Assembly (NCBI GenBank): GCA_963662175.1
Contig: OY759218.1
Location: 15,156,480-15,220,479 of the forward strand
From: Aradus depressus
Taxonomy: Eukaryota; Arthropoda; Insecta; Hemiptera; Aradidae
Direction of reading: 5' to 3'
DNA: 64,000 nucleotides
Position numbers and translations under genes: made by a program. The notes below the pieces were generated by a model that made no database searches, was not told the DNA's origin, and was given only the letters and a program-made list of their open reading frames with translations. Shown here piece after piece: positions 20,438 to 30,428 of the stretch (positions within the stretch are counted from its first letter, which is position 1; each line of letters starts with the position of its first letter).

Positions 20438-23400
20438 CTATTCAAGTCCGTCAATCACAGAAGCTTCCAATATACTCGTCCGATATCCGTTTCTGCCTCC
20501 TTCCTTCACACATTGACGTCTTGGTCGTTTGAAAACCTTTGCGTCTTCTTCTTCAAGCTGTATTTCGTCAGTGCATTCTTCTTTAACTGCTTCAGCACTG
20601 TCATTTTCTTTCTTTTATCCATATAATAGTCTTGATTTGGTTTGGTTAATGTTTGGTGACTCTGCTACTTTTACCAATTGGTCAATGTGACGTTTGTGAT
20701 ATATCCTAATTTCATTTTCTTTTACTTCATACGATCAAAGTCCAGATTTTTTATAACTTTTGCAAGGATCCATTTTGGTCCGCATTTTCTGTAATTATGC
20801 ATCCCAACAGTGTCTCTTTTTTGCAATGTTCTCACATTAGGTGGAGTTTCTATTGTTTTCTTCGGGCCTTTGGCATCAAATGGTAAAATCAAATCTAGTG
20901 CAGTTCGCAACTTTCTTCCGAACATCAGTTCGTCTGGGGATTTTTTTTGTAGAATTCGAGGGAGATGTATGCAGCTTCAACAGAATTCTTGTCAGCTTTA
21001 ATTCCCATTGGCCTATATGAAGTTTTTTTAAACAATTCTTTACTGTCTGGACTACTCTTTCTGCTTGGCCGTTTGCGCTTGGGTGAAATGGAGCCACATA
21101 TACACTCTTAACGCCATTCTGTTTGAAAAATTGTTGTATTTCATGAGATTTAAAAGATGTATCATTGTCCGAAACAATCACTTTTGGTAAACCAAATGTA
21201 GCGTAAAGTCGACGTAATTCTAAAATTACTGGTTTTGAATCAGTAGACGGAACCCGACGGATTTCAGTCCATTTTGTCGCAGCATCCACAATCACAAAAA
21301 AATTTTGATTTTGATAAGGACCAGCAAAATCCATATACAGCCTACTCCATGGTGCATCTGGGGTTTCCACTGTTGAACTGGTGCTTTAGGCCGGTTGTGT
21401 CTGGTTTCTTGGCAAGCATCACAAGCGTTTATCATTGCTTCAATTTGTTTATCTATAGAAGGCCAACATACTTGCGATCTGGCTAAAACTTTAGTTGTGA
21501 CAATACCAGGATGGTTGGCATGGAGATATTTAAGCATGTCACCCTGTAAGGTTTCTTGTATGACAACTCTATTTCCCCAAAGTAAACAATTTTTATGTAT
21601 TGATAATTCATGTCTTTTCAACTAATATAACTTAAATTCTGACATTACCTTTGCAGGCCAGCCGTGTTTTGTCCATTTAATTATTTTATTTACAACTTGG
21701 TCTTTCGTTGAAGTTGTTGCAATTTCTTCTGCGGTGATAGGACATCTAACTACACCCTGTAGCATTAATATTGAGATAGGGTCCTCTTCCATTTCACTTA
21801 GTGGTTGTCTGGAAAGAAGATCGACATTTTTATGTTGTTTGCCGGGCGTATATTTCAATTCAAAATCGCACACTTCCAAAATTTGTTTATATCATTTATG
21901 CTTGGCTGAAACAATTTCAGGCATATTTTTAAAAGGATTAAAAATTCTTAACAATGGTTTGTGGTCAGTGAGTAACACAAATCGTCTTCCATATAGGTAA
22001 TTATGAAAAGTTTTCACGGCATGGACTAAGGCCAGGGTATCTATCTAGTTGAGAGTAATTTCTTTGAGTTTTTGTCAACGTATGAGAATTGTAAACTAGT
22101 GGGTGTTCTTTTCCAGTATCAAATTCGTATGCTAGAATAGCTCCGACCCCATAAGGAGAAGCATTTGCCCTCACTATGATAGGTTCTGTGTCATCAAAAT
22201 GAGTTAAATTTGGGGCTTCTATTAGTTTTTGTTTAAGAGTATTAAACGCCTTTTGATGTACATCAGTCCATGGCCAGGGTGAAGTTTTATCTAAAAGTCT
22301 GTGGAGTGGTTCGGCTATTTCAGATCTATTTTGAATAAATTTAGCATAAAAATGTATACCACCTAAGAATATCTGTAATTCTTCTTTATTCTTTGGGGGA
22401 GCAATATTAATTATTGCTTCAACTTTCTTCTTGAGTGGTTTGACACCAGACTTATCAATACGGTAACCTAAAAATTCCATAGATTTAACACCAAAAATTG
22501 ATTTTTTATAATTAATTCTTAAATTGGCTGCATCCAATCTTGATAAAACATCTTTCAACCGTTCATCGTGTTCTGAAACAGAAGAGCCTTGTACTTTTAT
22601 ATTATCTAAATAAATAAAAACACCTGGAATACCTTGCTTCTGGATTCCATAAATTTTTGAAAGATTCTTGGAGCTAGTCAACCCATCTAATAGTCTTTTA
22701 ACTTCGAATAACCCTGATGGAGTGCTAAGAGTGAGTAGTTTAGCTGTATCGTCATCTACCTTCAATTGTTTGTAGGCGTCTTGAAGATCTATTTGAGAAA
22801 ATATCCCTCCTCCATTGAGAGTAGCAAGAGCTTCTGCTACTGTATGCAGGGGATATTCTGAATCCTTAATCGCAGGATTAACGGTGTTTTTATAATCTCC
22901 CACAACTCTAATTGTACCATTTTGTTTTTGAACAAAATTCGCAGGGGTAGCCCACTTGGTCTACAGGTTTAACCATTATTTGTTTTATAGATGTAGTGAC
23001 TGCCTCTTTGAACGCATATGATATTCTTCTAGATTTTCAAAACTGTGGACGAGCATCATCTTTCAATTCAATACGAATGGGTGAACGAAAATGTCCTTCA
23101 ATTAAATTGTCTTTGAAAATATTTGGAAATTGTTTTAAAATAGATTCATACCTTAAATTATCTTCTTCAACTTTCTGAATGCCTATAACTGATATACCAA
23201 GGGGTACAAACCAATTTCTTCCTAATAAGTATGGTCCATCTTCTTCATCCACGATGACTAATGTAAGTGATCCTTGGAATTGTTTGTACTTGACATTTAC
23301 TTGTACAGATCCTAGAACATTTGAAGGTCTTATACCATAGGCCAACAATTTTGTAATATTCATCACCAATTCGGGATTTTCATTTGGCCAAAGTTTATTA

Positions 23401-23480
23401 AATGTGTTTTTATTAATTATTGTTGAGTGAGCACCATTATATACTTCAAATTCAATTACTGCTCAGTAGATTCAATACTC
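20438..23480 (-). pseudogene. pol: Ty3/gypsy pol: protease, RT, RNase H, integrase, with frame breaks
   Basis: The minus-strand polyprotein is broken into at least six frames. Protease region about 23480-23037: the catalytic segment near 23430 reads YNGAHS where a D-[ST]-G is expected, and GPYLLGRNWF follows. RT 22903-22001: FSQIDLQDAYKQLKV (motif A), then FIYLDNI where the active site YLDD is expected. The RNase H tethered region follows, but the domain breaks near 22050-21880; its end is FELKYTPGKQHKNVDLLSR. Integrase: zinc finger HPGIVTTK...C-x2-C (21621-21292), core DD35E with Asp14, Asp68 and Glu104 of the frame 21370-20876, and a C-terminal tail to the stop at 20438. Altered catalytic residues plus frameshifts show it is inactive. 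Confidence 0.85.
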
Positions 23481-23499
23481 CATGCAATAGTTGAAGCTT

Positions 23500-24060
23500 T
23501 TTCAAAAGATAGTCCTACCTTATTTGTTTCAGATATTAATTCCTCAAGTCTGCGACATAAATACCTTTGAAGTTCTTCATCTCCTGCAACAAATCTGTCC
23601 CGTAACATTACTTCCAGTGGTAGACAATCCATATTGTTTCCAAAATTTCAGTCCTGGGCCAACTTTCTTAAAGCTCGAACAAAATCTTGTATAGATTCGC
23701 CGGTTAGCTGGTCTCTTTTATGGAACTTTACACGACCTAATAACTCATTACAACAGGGAATAATATGTCTATACTCAACTTCTTTAGATGTGGAAGGTGA
23801 ACATAAAGCTTTTATAATTGAATAGGTTTTATCACCTACCGCCATTAACAAGGTGCAACGTTTTTTTGATTCATCTCTTATATTATATTAGCTTCCAGAT
23901 AAAATTCAAATCTTTCTATATATTCTTCTCAATCTCCAAAATTAGAATCGAATTCTGATAACTTTCCAATTGCAGTCATGCGGGCAATTTGTTCAAATTT
24001 ATTTTCACTGTTTTCACTAAGTAGTGTCTTTCGGCATAATACTTTAAGACAAAAATTTAT
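23500..24060 (-). pseudogene. gag: Ty3/gypsy gag fragment
   Basis: The best frame (23851-23648) contains VEYRHIIPCCNELLGRVKFH and ESIQDFVRALRKLA, the usual retrotransposon gag pattern before the RNA-binding part. Upstream, a plausible start with MTAIGKLSEFD lies at 23979, but a stop replaces a codon shortly afterwards and another occurs before 23880. The CCHC knuckle was not seen. Gag would form the particle core. The position between the primer-binding site and the protease supports the call. Confidence 0.7.
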
Positions 24061-24084
24061 AAAAATCTTTTTTTTTTTTTTTTT

Positions 24085-24098
24085 ATCCTCGTCGCCAA
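24085..24098 (-). promoter_or_regulatory. Candidate primer-binding site of the gypsy element
   Basis: TTGGCGACGAGGAT directly follows the LTR end on the minus strand. Placement and 'TGGCGAC' core fit a tRNA primer-binding site of Ty3/gypsy elements. The tRNA is not identified here. Confidence 0.55.
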
Positions 24099-24197
24099 TA
24101 TTGTATCTTTATTTATTACTAGCAGTATACATTGCCCGGGGAACTTTGACTTTTCTACTATTATCTCCTATAAGTCTTTTAAATTCTTCAACAGTAC

Positions 24198-25110
24198 ATT
24201 CATGATGTTATAATTTTCAATTATTCATACAGAATAAGGCTTATAGTCCTTCAACGTCAAACACCCCAGCAAGTAAGTTTTTAGGACCCCTGGGCATGAG
24301 AGCTAGTATGCGTCTTTCAACAGCGGAAACCACAGATAGTGAATACTTAGCATCGCTGGACATCCTAGCCAGTGCGTACTTAAGAACGCTATTGACCGCA
24401 GCTAGTAAATGCCTTGCAACAGCGGACCCCACAGCGAATACATAGTTACTACTACTACATGTGAAATTCATGCCAATCCGCTTACCCTTTAACAGTACAT
24501 TCATGATGTTATAATTTTCAATTATTCATACGGAATAAGGCTTATAGTCCTTCAACTATAGCAACGTTAGTGAGTTTTTAGGACCCCTGGGCACCACAGC
24601 TAGTATGGGCCTTTCAACGGCGGAAACCACAGCTAGTGAATACTTAGCTTCGCTGGACGTCCTAGCCAGTGCGAACTTGAGAACGTTTGTGACCACAGCT
24701 AATATATGCCTTGCAACGCTGGGCACCACAGCTAGTACGTAGTTAGGAACGCTGGGCACCAGAGGTAGTATATGCCTTGCAACGGCGGATCCCACAGCTA
24801 GTATGTAGTTAGAACGCTGGTCACCACAGCTAGTATGTGCCTCGCAAGAGCGGACCCCACAGCTAGTACGAAGTTAGGAACGCTGGGCATCACAGCTAGT
24901 AAATGTCTTGTAGGTGCCTTGCAACAGCGAACCCCACAGCCAGTACATAGTTAGGAACGCTGGGGCTGAGCACTACAGCTAGTAAGTGCCTTGCAACAGC
25001 GGACCCCACAGCTAGTACGATATTAGGAACGCTGGGCATCACAGCTAGTAAATGTCTTGCAACAGCGGACCCCACAGCGAATACATAGTTACTACTACTA
25101 CATGTTAAAT
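24198..25110 (+). repeat. Irregular minisatellite, 64-80 bp subunits and a 295-bp duplication
   Basis: Subunits alternate 'ccttgcaacagcggacccc' and 'ttaggaacgctgggcacc' with 'acagctagta' between. A larger duplication starts 'attcatgatgttataattttc' at 24202 and again near 24497. Subunit length varies, so phase is not kept. Confidence 0.85.
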
Positions 25111-25129
25111 TCATGACTATCCGATTACC

Positions 25130-26345
25130 CTTCAATGATTCAGCATTATTTTTATGCTTAGCCCCCCTCCCAAATTTTTAAAATGTGACATAGTGTATTT
25201 TTTTATTTGACCATCAAGAATACTACATGTGAAATTTCGTGACAATCCAATCATCCGTTAATGACCTATCACTATCTTCAAATTTAGGCCTACCCCCATA
25301 ACCCCCCTCCCGTTCACAATTTTTTGACGTCACACACCCTATTTTTCTATTTGGCCTTTATGAATACTTCATGTGAAATTTCGTGACAATCCGATCATCC
25401 GTTAATGACTTATCACTATACTTATACTTAGGCCCCCATCAACCCACCCTCCCGTTCGAAATTTTGTGACATATACACCCTATATTTCTATTTGGCTTTT
25501 AAGAATACTACATGTGAAATTCCATGACAATACGACCAACCGTTATTGAGCTAGCACCATATTTATACTTAGGCCCCCCCGCCACTACCCCCCCCTCCCG
25601 TACAAAATTTTGAGCCGTTACACCGCCTATTTTTTTATTTGGTCTTCAGGAATACTACATGTGAAACTTTGTGACAATTCGACCAACCGTTAATGAGCTA
25701 GCTCTATATTTATACTTAGGCCCCCCCACAACCCCCCCTCCCGTTCAAAACTTTGGGACGCCACACACCTTATTTTTCTATTTGGCCTTCAGGAATACTC
25801 CATGTGAAATTTCGTGACGATACGACCAACCGTTAAAGAATTAGCTCTATATTTATACTTAGGCCCCCCCACAACCCCCCCTCCCGTTCAAAACTTTGGG
25901 ACGCCACACACCTTTTTTTCCTATTTGGCTTTTAAAAATACTACATGTGAAATTTCATGACGATTCGCCCAATAGTTAATGAGTTAGCTCTATATTTATA
26001 CTTAGGCCCCCCCACAACCCCCCCTCCCGTTCAAAACTTTGGGACGCCACACACCTTTTTTTCTTGTTTGGCTTTTAAAAAGACTACCTGTAAAATTTCA
26101 TGACAATTCGCCCATTAGTTAATGAGTTAGCACTATTTTTATACTTAGGCCCCCCCACAACCCCCCCTCCTGATCAAAACTTTGGGACGCCACACACCTT
26201 TTTTTCTTGTTTGGCTTTTAAAAAGACTACCTGTAAAATTTCATGACAATTCGCCCATTAGTTAATGAGTTAGCACTATTTTTATACTTAGGCCCCCCTT
26301 ACAACCCCCCCTCCCGATCAAAATTTTGGGACGCCACATAGCCTA
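25130..26345 (+). repeat. 143-bp tandem array, about nine units
   Basis: Anchor 'acttaggccccc' recurs at about 25287, 25431, 25572, 25719, 25862, 26005, 26148 and 26291, mostly 143 bp apart. Each unit also has 'ctacatgtgaaatttcgtgac', 'ccgttaatgagttagc' and 'cccccctcccgttcaaaa'. The last unit grades into the retroposon 3' tail. Confidence 0.9.
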
Positions 26346-26603
26346 TTATTCAATCGGGCTCAAAAGAATGCTACATGGGCAGTTTCATAAAAATCCGTCC
26401 AGCGGTTTGGGCGTGATGCTGGAACAAACATACATACATACAAACAAACAAACAAACAAACCCCGTTTCAGCTTTATTAATATAGATAATTATAAAGATT
26501 ACATAACTCACTGAACTTATTATAACAAAACTAGATCACATGGTCAGCACACAAAAAAGGTAACCCAACTGAAACCTCTCCCTGTGCCTCTTGAATACAC
26601 ATC

Positions 26604-26642
26604 AGTTATTATGACTCATGCCCGGGCTTTAACTCAATGCCT
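26604..26642 (-). repeat. SINE fragment (tail)
   Basis: Reads agttattatgactcatgccc, then gggctttaact. This is the reverse complement of the SINE 3' part without the CCTAA repeats. It directly borders the gypsy LTR. Confidence 0.55.
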
Positions 26643-26644
26643 GA

Positions 26645-27095
26645 TTAAACTATAACCAAACTAAGCAATTGTTTATGGCATCACGTCTCGGGGGCTCCAA
26701 GCCCGCAATGCTATTTTTGAAATAGTTATTTATTTAAATAGTAAATTATTTTTCAATTTTTATATTTATTTTTTCGTTAATCTGCTATCATCTTTAATTA
26801 AAAATGGAACTAATTCGTTAAAAATAAAAACATTGGAAGACCAAATATCAAATCCTGGTTATGGTACTAAGGAAAAAAATGTATCTGACGAAGAAGAAAT
26901 TTAGTGTTTTAGTAAATTGATTTTGAAAAAATTGATTTTCTTATTTTTTCGCTTAATTCATTTTGTCTTTGTTTTGTTCAATCGAGCTTTAGTATTGAAC
27001 TTGCCAACATAAGTAAGACATTAATCATATCAATAGTGAGGCGGGAGCACCATAACTCAGAATGCTTAGGGCATGGAATAGTCTTAATCCGGCTC
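26645..27095. other. Unassigned AT-rich stretch
   Basis: No supported gene or repeat. Confidence 0.35.
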
Positions 27096-27097
27096 TG

Positions 27098-27384
27098 CTT
27101 TAACTACGAGGTCATATTGCCTACTACCAGATCGCTTTTTCGTCTCTCTGGAGGACATGAGCCCGATTCTACTGTGTGAGTCCTAAATTTTGACTACCTA
27201 GTTCAGTTGATCTTTAATGAGCACCTGAAATCGCACAGGCTTGGGACCATTTCTTAACATCCCGTCAGAAGGACGGTGTTCTCAAGGTTTTTTCAACTCC
27301 CAGTGAAAAAATTTAGGGCTTCGAACCCGCGATCTTGAGCTCAGTAGGATAGCACGCTATATCTGAGCTACCGGTGCTCTCTAA
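27098..27384 (-). mobile_element. SINE copy, diverged
   Basis: Head at the right: 'gagctaccggtgctc', B box as 'cgaacccgcgatc'. The body has 'ggacggtgttctcaagg' and 'ggacatgagcccgattctactg'. The tail is degraded. Confidence 0.75.
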
Positions 27385-27389
27385 AAAAA

Positions 27390-28135
27390 AATATGTATAT
27401 TATTGCTTGTTTATTGAATTTATTTATTTGTATTTATTTATTTTAGCTCTAATTTTGGAGGTAAAAACTTACCTAGTTGATTAATTCGACATTTTTCAAA
27501 CCCTTTGGGAAAGTTTCGTGCAGCTCCGACCTACACATATACAATAAATTCCTCAGCTACTTTATATGTACAAAGATAGAACTTTTATACTTCCGGATGA
27601 ACTGAGAAAATGTATGGGTTGTCATTAGATATTCTTTAGTTATACAAAGATATGAGCCAAAAAAACAAATATTCAAAATGACATCTAGGGGTGAGCCAAT
27701 ATATTTTTTGATATAAACTTGTTTTCAAAGTGTTCAAATCAGTTTAAACAAAGGTGTGCCATATTTTGGCCCAGAGACTAGACAAAACCTATTTTTGAAC
27801 TCCTAGTTTTCAGAGGTCTTGACCAAATTAAATTATTGGCTCATTTTTGGCACACAAGGTTTATGTTGATATAATCTCTTCATTTTGAACTATTTTTAGT
27901 TTTCACTTCACTAGTTTTTGTAATTTTTTTAAATGGTTCTCTTCTTTAGTTTTAATTATGTTCAGAAATTTAACGGTAGCAAAGGTTAGAAAGTTACGCG
28001 GGATCTGTGGCATGATTTTCAGTCACAGTCTGCCGTATTTCAGCAGGTGAGTGAATTGAAGGACGTAGCAGAAACATTTTTGGGGGTTCAACCTATTTTT
28101 TTCATGGTTGTGATGCTGTGAAATGAAGTGATAAG
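27390..28135. other. Unassigned AT-rich stretch
   Basis: No coding signal, RNA gene or repeat recognised. Confidence 0.35.
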
Positions 28136-28136
28136 A

Positions 28137-28200
28137 AAACTTAATCAAATGGGAGTACTTTCTGTATTGCTATCATCTTCAGCCACGACTTAAAAATACT
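28137..28200 (-). repeat. Penelope-type arm with CTGANGAT...GAAA motif
   Basis: On the minus strand: 'gtggCTGAAGATgatagcaatacaGAAAgtactccc' in pieces, the motif spanning 28182 to 28159. The stem is imperfect (GATA/TACA). Unlike the palindromic copies there is only one arm. Confidence 0.5.
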
Positions 28201-28274
28201 AAATGGAAGTTCAACCAGTTTACAATTCAGCCCCTACGGGTTTTTTTCTGTCTAAAATACAGGTGTCTTAAAGT

Positions 28275-28785
28275 ATGGAAAACATTAAAAATCCAATTTC
28301 GTCTCAAATTGAAATCTTAATAATAAAAGAAAATTTGAAATAGTATGTGCTGATTAAAATACAAATATGTAAGTATATAATAAATAAATCAAAGATGACA
28401 ATAATAAAAATATGAGTAAAAATATAAAAATACATAAAATAAAGATACATATATACAGAGACTGGAGGATTGTATTATTGGCGATAAAAGGGGTGAATAT
28501 TTGAGATTGGTCTGATCACCCCTTTTATCGCCAATAATAATATTATATTATAATCCTCCAGTCTCTGTGTATAGTACCTACTTCCTCAAAAAACTATGTA
28601 ACTGTATTTTATGTTTTTATGTTTATCCATATATTTATTATTATCATCCTTGACTTATTCCATATATGCTTAAATATTTGTATTTTAATCAGCATACACT
28701 GTTTCAAAATTTTCTTTTATTATTAGGATTTCAATTTGAGGCGAAATTTGATTTTTAATGTTTTTCATATTTTTGGACCTAAAGA
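28275..28785. repeat. Large imperfect fold-back
   Basis: The outer arms (e.g. 'aatttcgtctcaaattgaaat' on the left, its near-complement at 28740-28760) and inner arms 'cagagactggaggatt' and 'ggcgataaaaggggtga' (28456-28568) pair around a centre near 28507. Part of the outer arm recurs at 47935-48030 beside another Penelope-type motif. Confidence 0.7.
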
Positions 28786-28789
28786 TGCC

Positions 28790-29305
28790 CTTCCTCTCCC
28801 TCGTAAGTATTTAAGTTATATATGTTTGCCTTCTCATGCCTATGAATTTATGTTTGATTCCATGTAATGCCGAAAGAATTTTAGAATAAAACTTGAAAGA
28901 TTAAAAGGATACATTGAAATAATTGCTTGTAGTTTTATGTCCTCAAGCCCATCATTATTAAATTATAATACCTCTTGCAAACCAGGAGAAATTAATTAAC
29001 TCCATGCACATTTCTGTGCCAAAATAATCTTGCAAACAAGTCTAGAAGTAACATCCCAGAGGCTAGTACGAATCTCAAGTCCAATTTTTTTAAACTTAAA
29101 GGATAGTTAACAATCTATTACAATAATCAAACGAGTGTCATGGTCTCTTATTTTGACATGCCAATTTGTATTATTGTATGTTTATCTTTATTATTTTGTT
29201 TTCTTTTCTATATTCCGCACATAACGAATAGACGTAAGAACGTACCGAAATGTCGTCGTGACGTGAAAAAGACACTTCCGGAAAACTTATAAAAATTATT
29301 ATCTT
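28790..29305. other. Unassigned stretch
   Basis: No supported gene or repeat. Confidence 0.35.
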
Positions 29306-29311
29306 AATTAA

Positions 29312-29475
29312 AATGTTTTTATTTTTATTTTATTTACAAAGAGATATTTACAACTATATAAATAATATATACAACAAACAAATGTGCTAAGGGAGAAAAA
29401 AATGGCAATGTCAAAATGACAAGAGAGGAGAAATCACCCAGTGGTGACACTCCCTAGGCACTGAGTCGGTTATAT
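29312..29475 (-). mobile_element. Jockey-like LINE 3' UTR
   Basis: Minus-strand text 'gggagtgtcaccactggg', 'tgatttctcctctcttg', 'cccttagcacatttg' and 'gtaaatatctctttgtaaa' matches the 3' UTR following the coding fragment at 50279-50659. No coding part is left. Confidence 0.7.
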
Positions 29476-29569
29476 ATTAGTCGTTTCATTCTCAGAGTTA
29501 ATTTTGATCTTTTGTCCAGTAGTCTTAGTAAAAGTTTGTATCGTCGGTTCATTTCTGTTAATTTAATTA

Positions 29570-29837
29570 AAAATATTATAACTGTATTTATTAATATTAT
29601 TATTTTTTTACTCATATCTTATTATCAGTATTTATTATTATTCATACTCTATTATTCAAGTATTTATTTATTCATTTCATTTTTTTTAGTAATATTGTTA
29701 ATTCTAATTCATGTGCGACTCTAAGAGTTAATATCTGTTTTTGTATCTAAGTTATTCGCTATCTTAATGTTTACATTCTTGACGTAAACTCCTACATGTT
29801 ATGGTTTAACGAAAATAAATATTATTATCTGAATGTT
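29570..29837 (+). repeat. LINE 3' UTR-like repeat
   Basis: Shares 'gactctaagagttaatatc', 'gctatcttaatgttta' and the AATAAATATTATTAT end with 6540-6705. AT-microsatellite expansion fills 29570-29700. Confidence 0.5.
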
Positions 29838-29883
29838 AAACTGTACCTCAGATTTAAGCCAATTTTGCTTAAATATTTATTAT

Positions 29884-29885
<2 letters not shown>

Positions 29886-29926
<41 letters not shown>
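29886..29926 (+). repeat. 41-base T run
   Basis: Uninterrupted T homopolymer, followed by GC-rich DNA at 29940-30290. On the minus strand it would be a poly(A) tail of an element ending there. Confidence 0.8.
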
Positions 29927-29928
<2 letters not shown>

Positions 29929-30295
29929 CTCGGCAGACACCACACTAGCCATTGCTCTTCTTAAAACTACACTATAAAAGATAATTATGCTAAAGACGGG
30001 ATACTGGAGAGAGGAGCCCAGACAGAGGGCCCAAGCAAGCGGCCCCAGCCAAGCCGGGGGACAGCCGGAGGCACCGCCGGACCACATCACCCAAAACAAT
30101 ATACATAGCGCCGACCAGTGACTGGAGTGGAGGCTCCTGAAGGAAGATCTGCATGTAGTGCCGGCCGTTCAGACCTTCGGAGCTCCTGGGTCTATAGACC
30201 AGTGCCCCGACAGTGCCCCCCACAGACCCCCAGCCAAGCCAGCAACCCCAAGCCCAGGCCCCCCACCGGAACCCGCCCCCCAGTCAGAGCTTACA
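29927..30295 (-). repeat. GC-rich LINE 3' UTR candidate
   Basis: Composition differs sharply from the neighbours, and a long A run follows on the minus strand. 49497-49688 has the same arrangement but not clearly the same sequence. No domain is visible in any frame, so the open frames here are not reported as genes. Confidence 0.4.
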
Positions 30296-30296
30296 T

Positions 30297-30428
30297 TGCC
30301 AAATTTTTAGACATCTCAGCTGCTTACGATAGCGTAGATCTGTCTCTTTTGGGTAATAAAATGATTGAGATTGGCATCCCAGGGAAAGGTTTTCTAGGAA
30401 CTCTTTTGTCCAGTCTCCTGTTTTGATG
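30297..30428 (+). pseudogene. RT motif A fragment of a LINE, inverted next to the endonuclease ORF
   Basis: Plus-strand codons include FLDISAAYDSVDLSLLGNKM, the Asp-bearing motif A of a LINE reverse transcriptase, followed by IGIPGKGF. The segment is about 44 codons long and ends at TGA. It meets the minus-strand endonuclease ORF at about 30428, so two coding pieces of LINE type face each other. The rest of the RT is missing. Confidence 0.75.

Larger units (their letters stand above)
24119..26485 (+). mobile_element. Retroposon with internal minisatellites, RTE/SINE-like tail
   Basis: The left end reads 'ctagcagtatacattgcccgggg'. The right end has 'aaaatccgtccagcggtttgg', 'gcgtgatg', a catacata/caaacaaa tract, 'cccgtttcagctttatt' and 'aatatagat'. 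Those words at the 3' side are characteristic of 3' ends of RTE-like and related non-LTR elements in arthropods. No coding sequence is present. The body is almost entirely two tandem arrays. It is inserted in the gypsy 5' LTR. Confidence 0.55.
17992..26603 (-). mobile_element. Decayed Ty3/gypsy LTR retrotransposon with insertions in both LTRs
   Basis: Full extent of one element. The two LTRs share 'attataaagattacataactcactgaac', 'gtcagcacacaaaaaaggtaaccc' and 'aactgaaacctctccctgtgcc'. On the minus strand the LTR ends in 'gatacaata', followed at 24098-24085 by TTGGCGACGAGGAT, a plausible primer-binding site. A purine tract 'aaaagggaag' precedes the 3' LTR near 20209-20222. Gag, protease, RT, RNase H and integrase fragments follow in the usual order. 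A candidate 6-bp duplication, agttat, lies at 17986-17991 and 26604-26609, but agttatta also occurs at the edge of another SINE copy, so it is weak. Both LTRs were later split, by a hAT-like nest on the left and a retroposon on the right. Confidence 0.8.
24099..26603 (-). repeat. 5' LTR of the gypsy element, split by a retroposon
   Basis: LTR pieces lie at 24099-24118 and about 26486-26603. They match 17992-18098 plus 20177-20208. The A/T-rich site 'tttatttatta|taattataaag' in the other LTR shows the sequence before insertion. Confidence 0.75.

Noticed and set aside
25130..26345. CRISPR-like array
   Set aside because: The whole 143-bp unit is repeated with no unique spacers, and the context is eukaryotic retroposon DNA.
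29869..30223. GC-rich minus-strand genes
   Set aside because: No domain; composition and T run fit a LINE 3' UTR.
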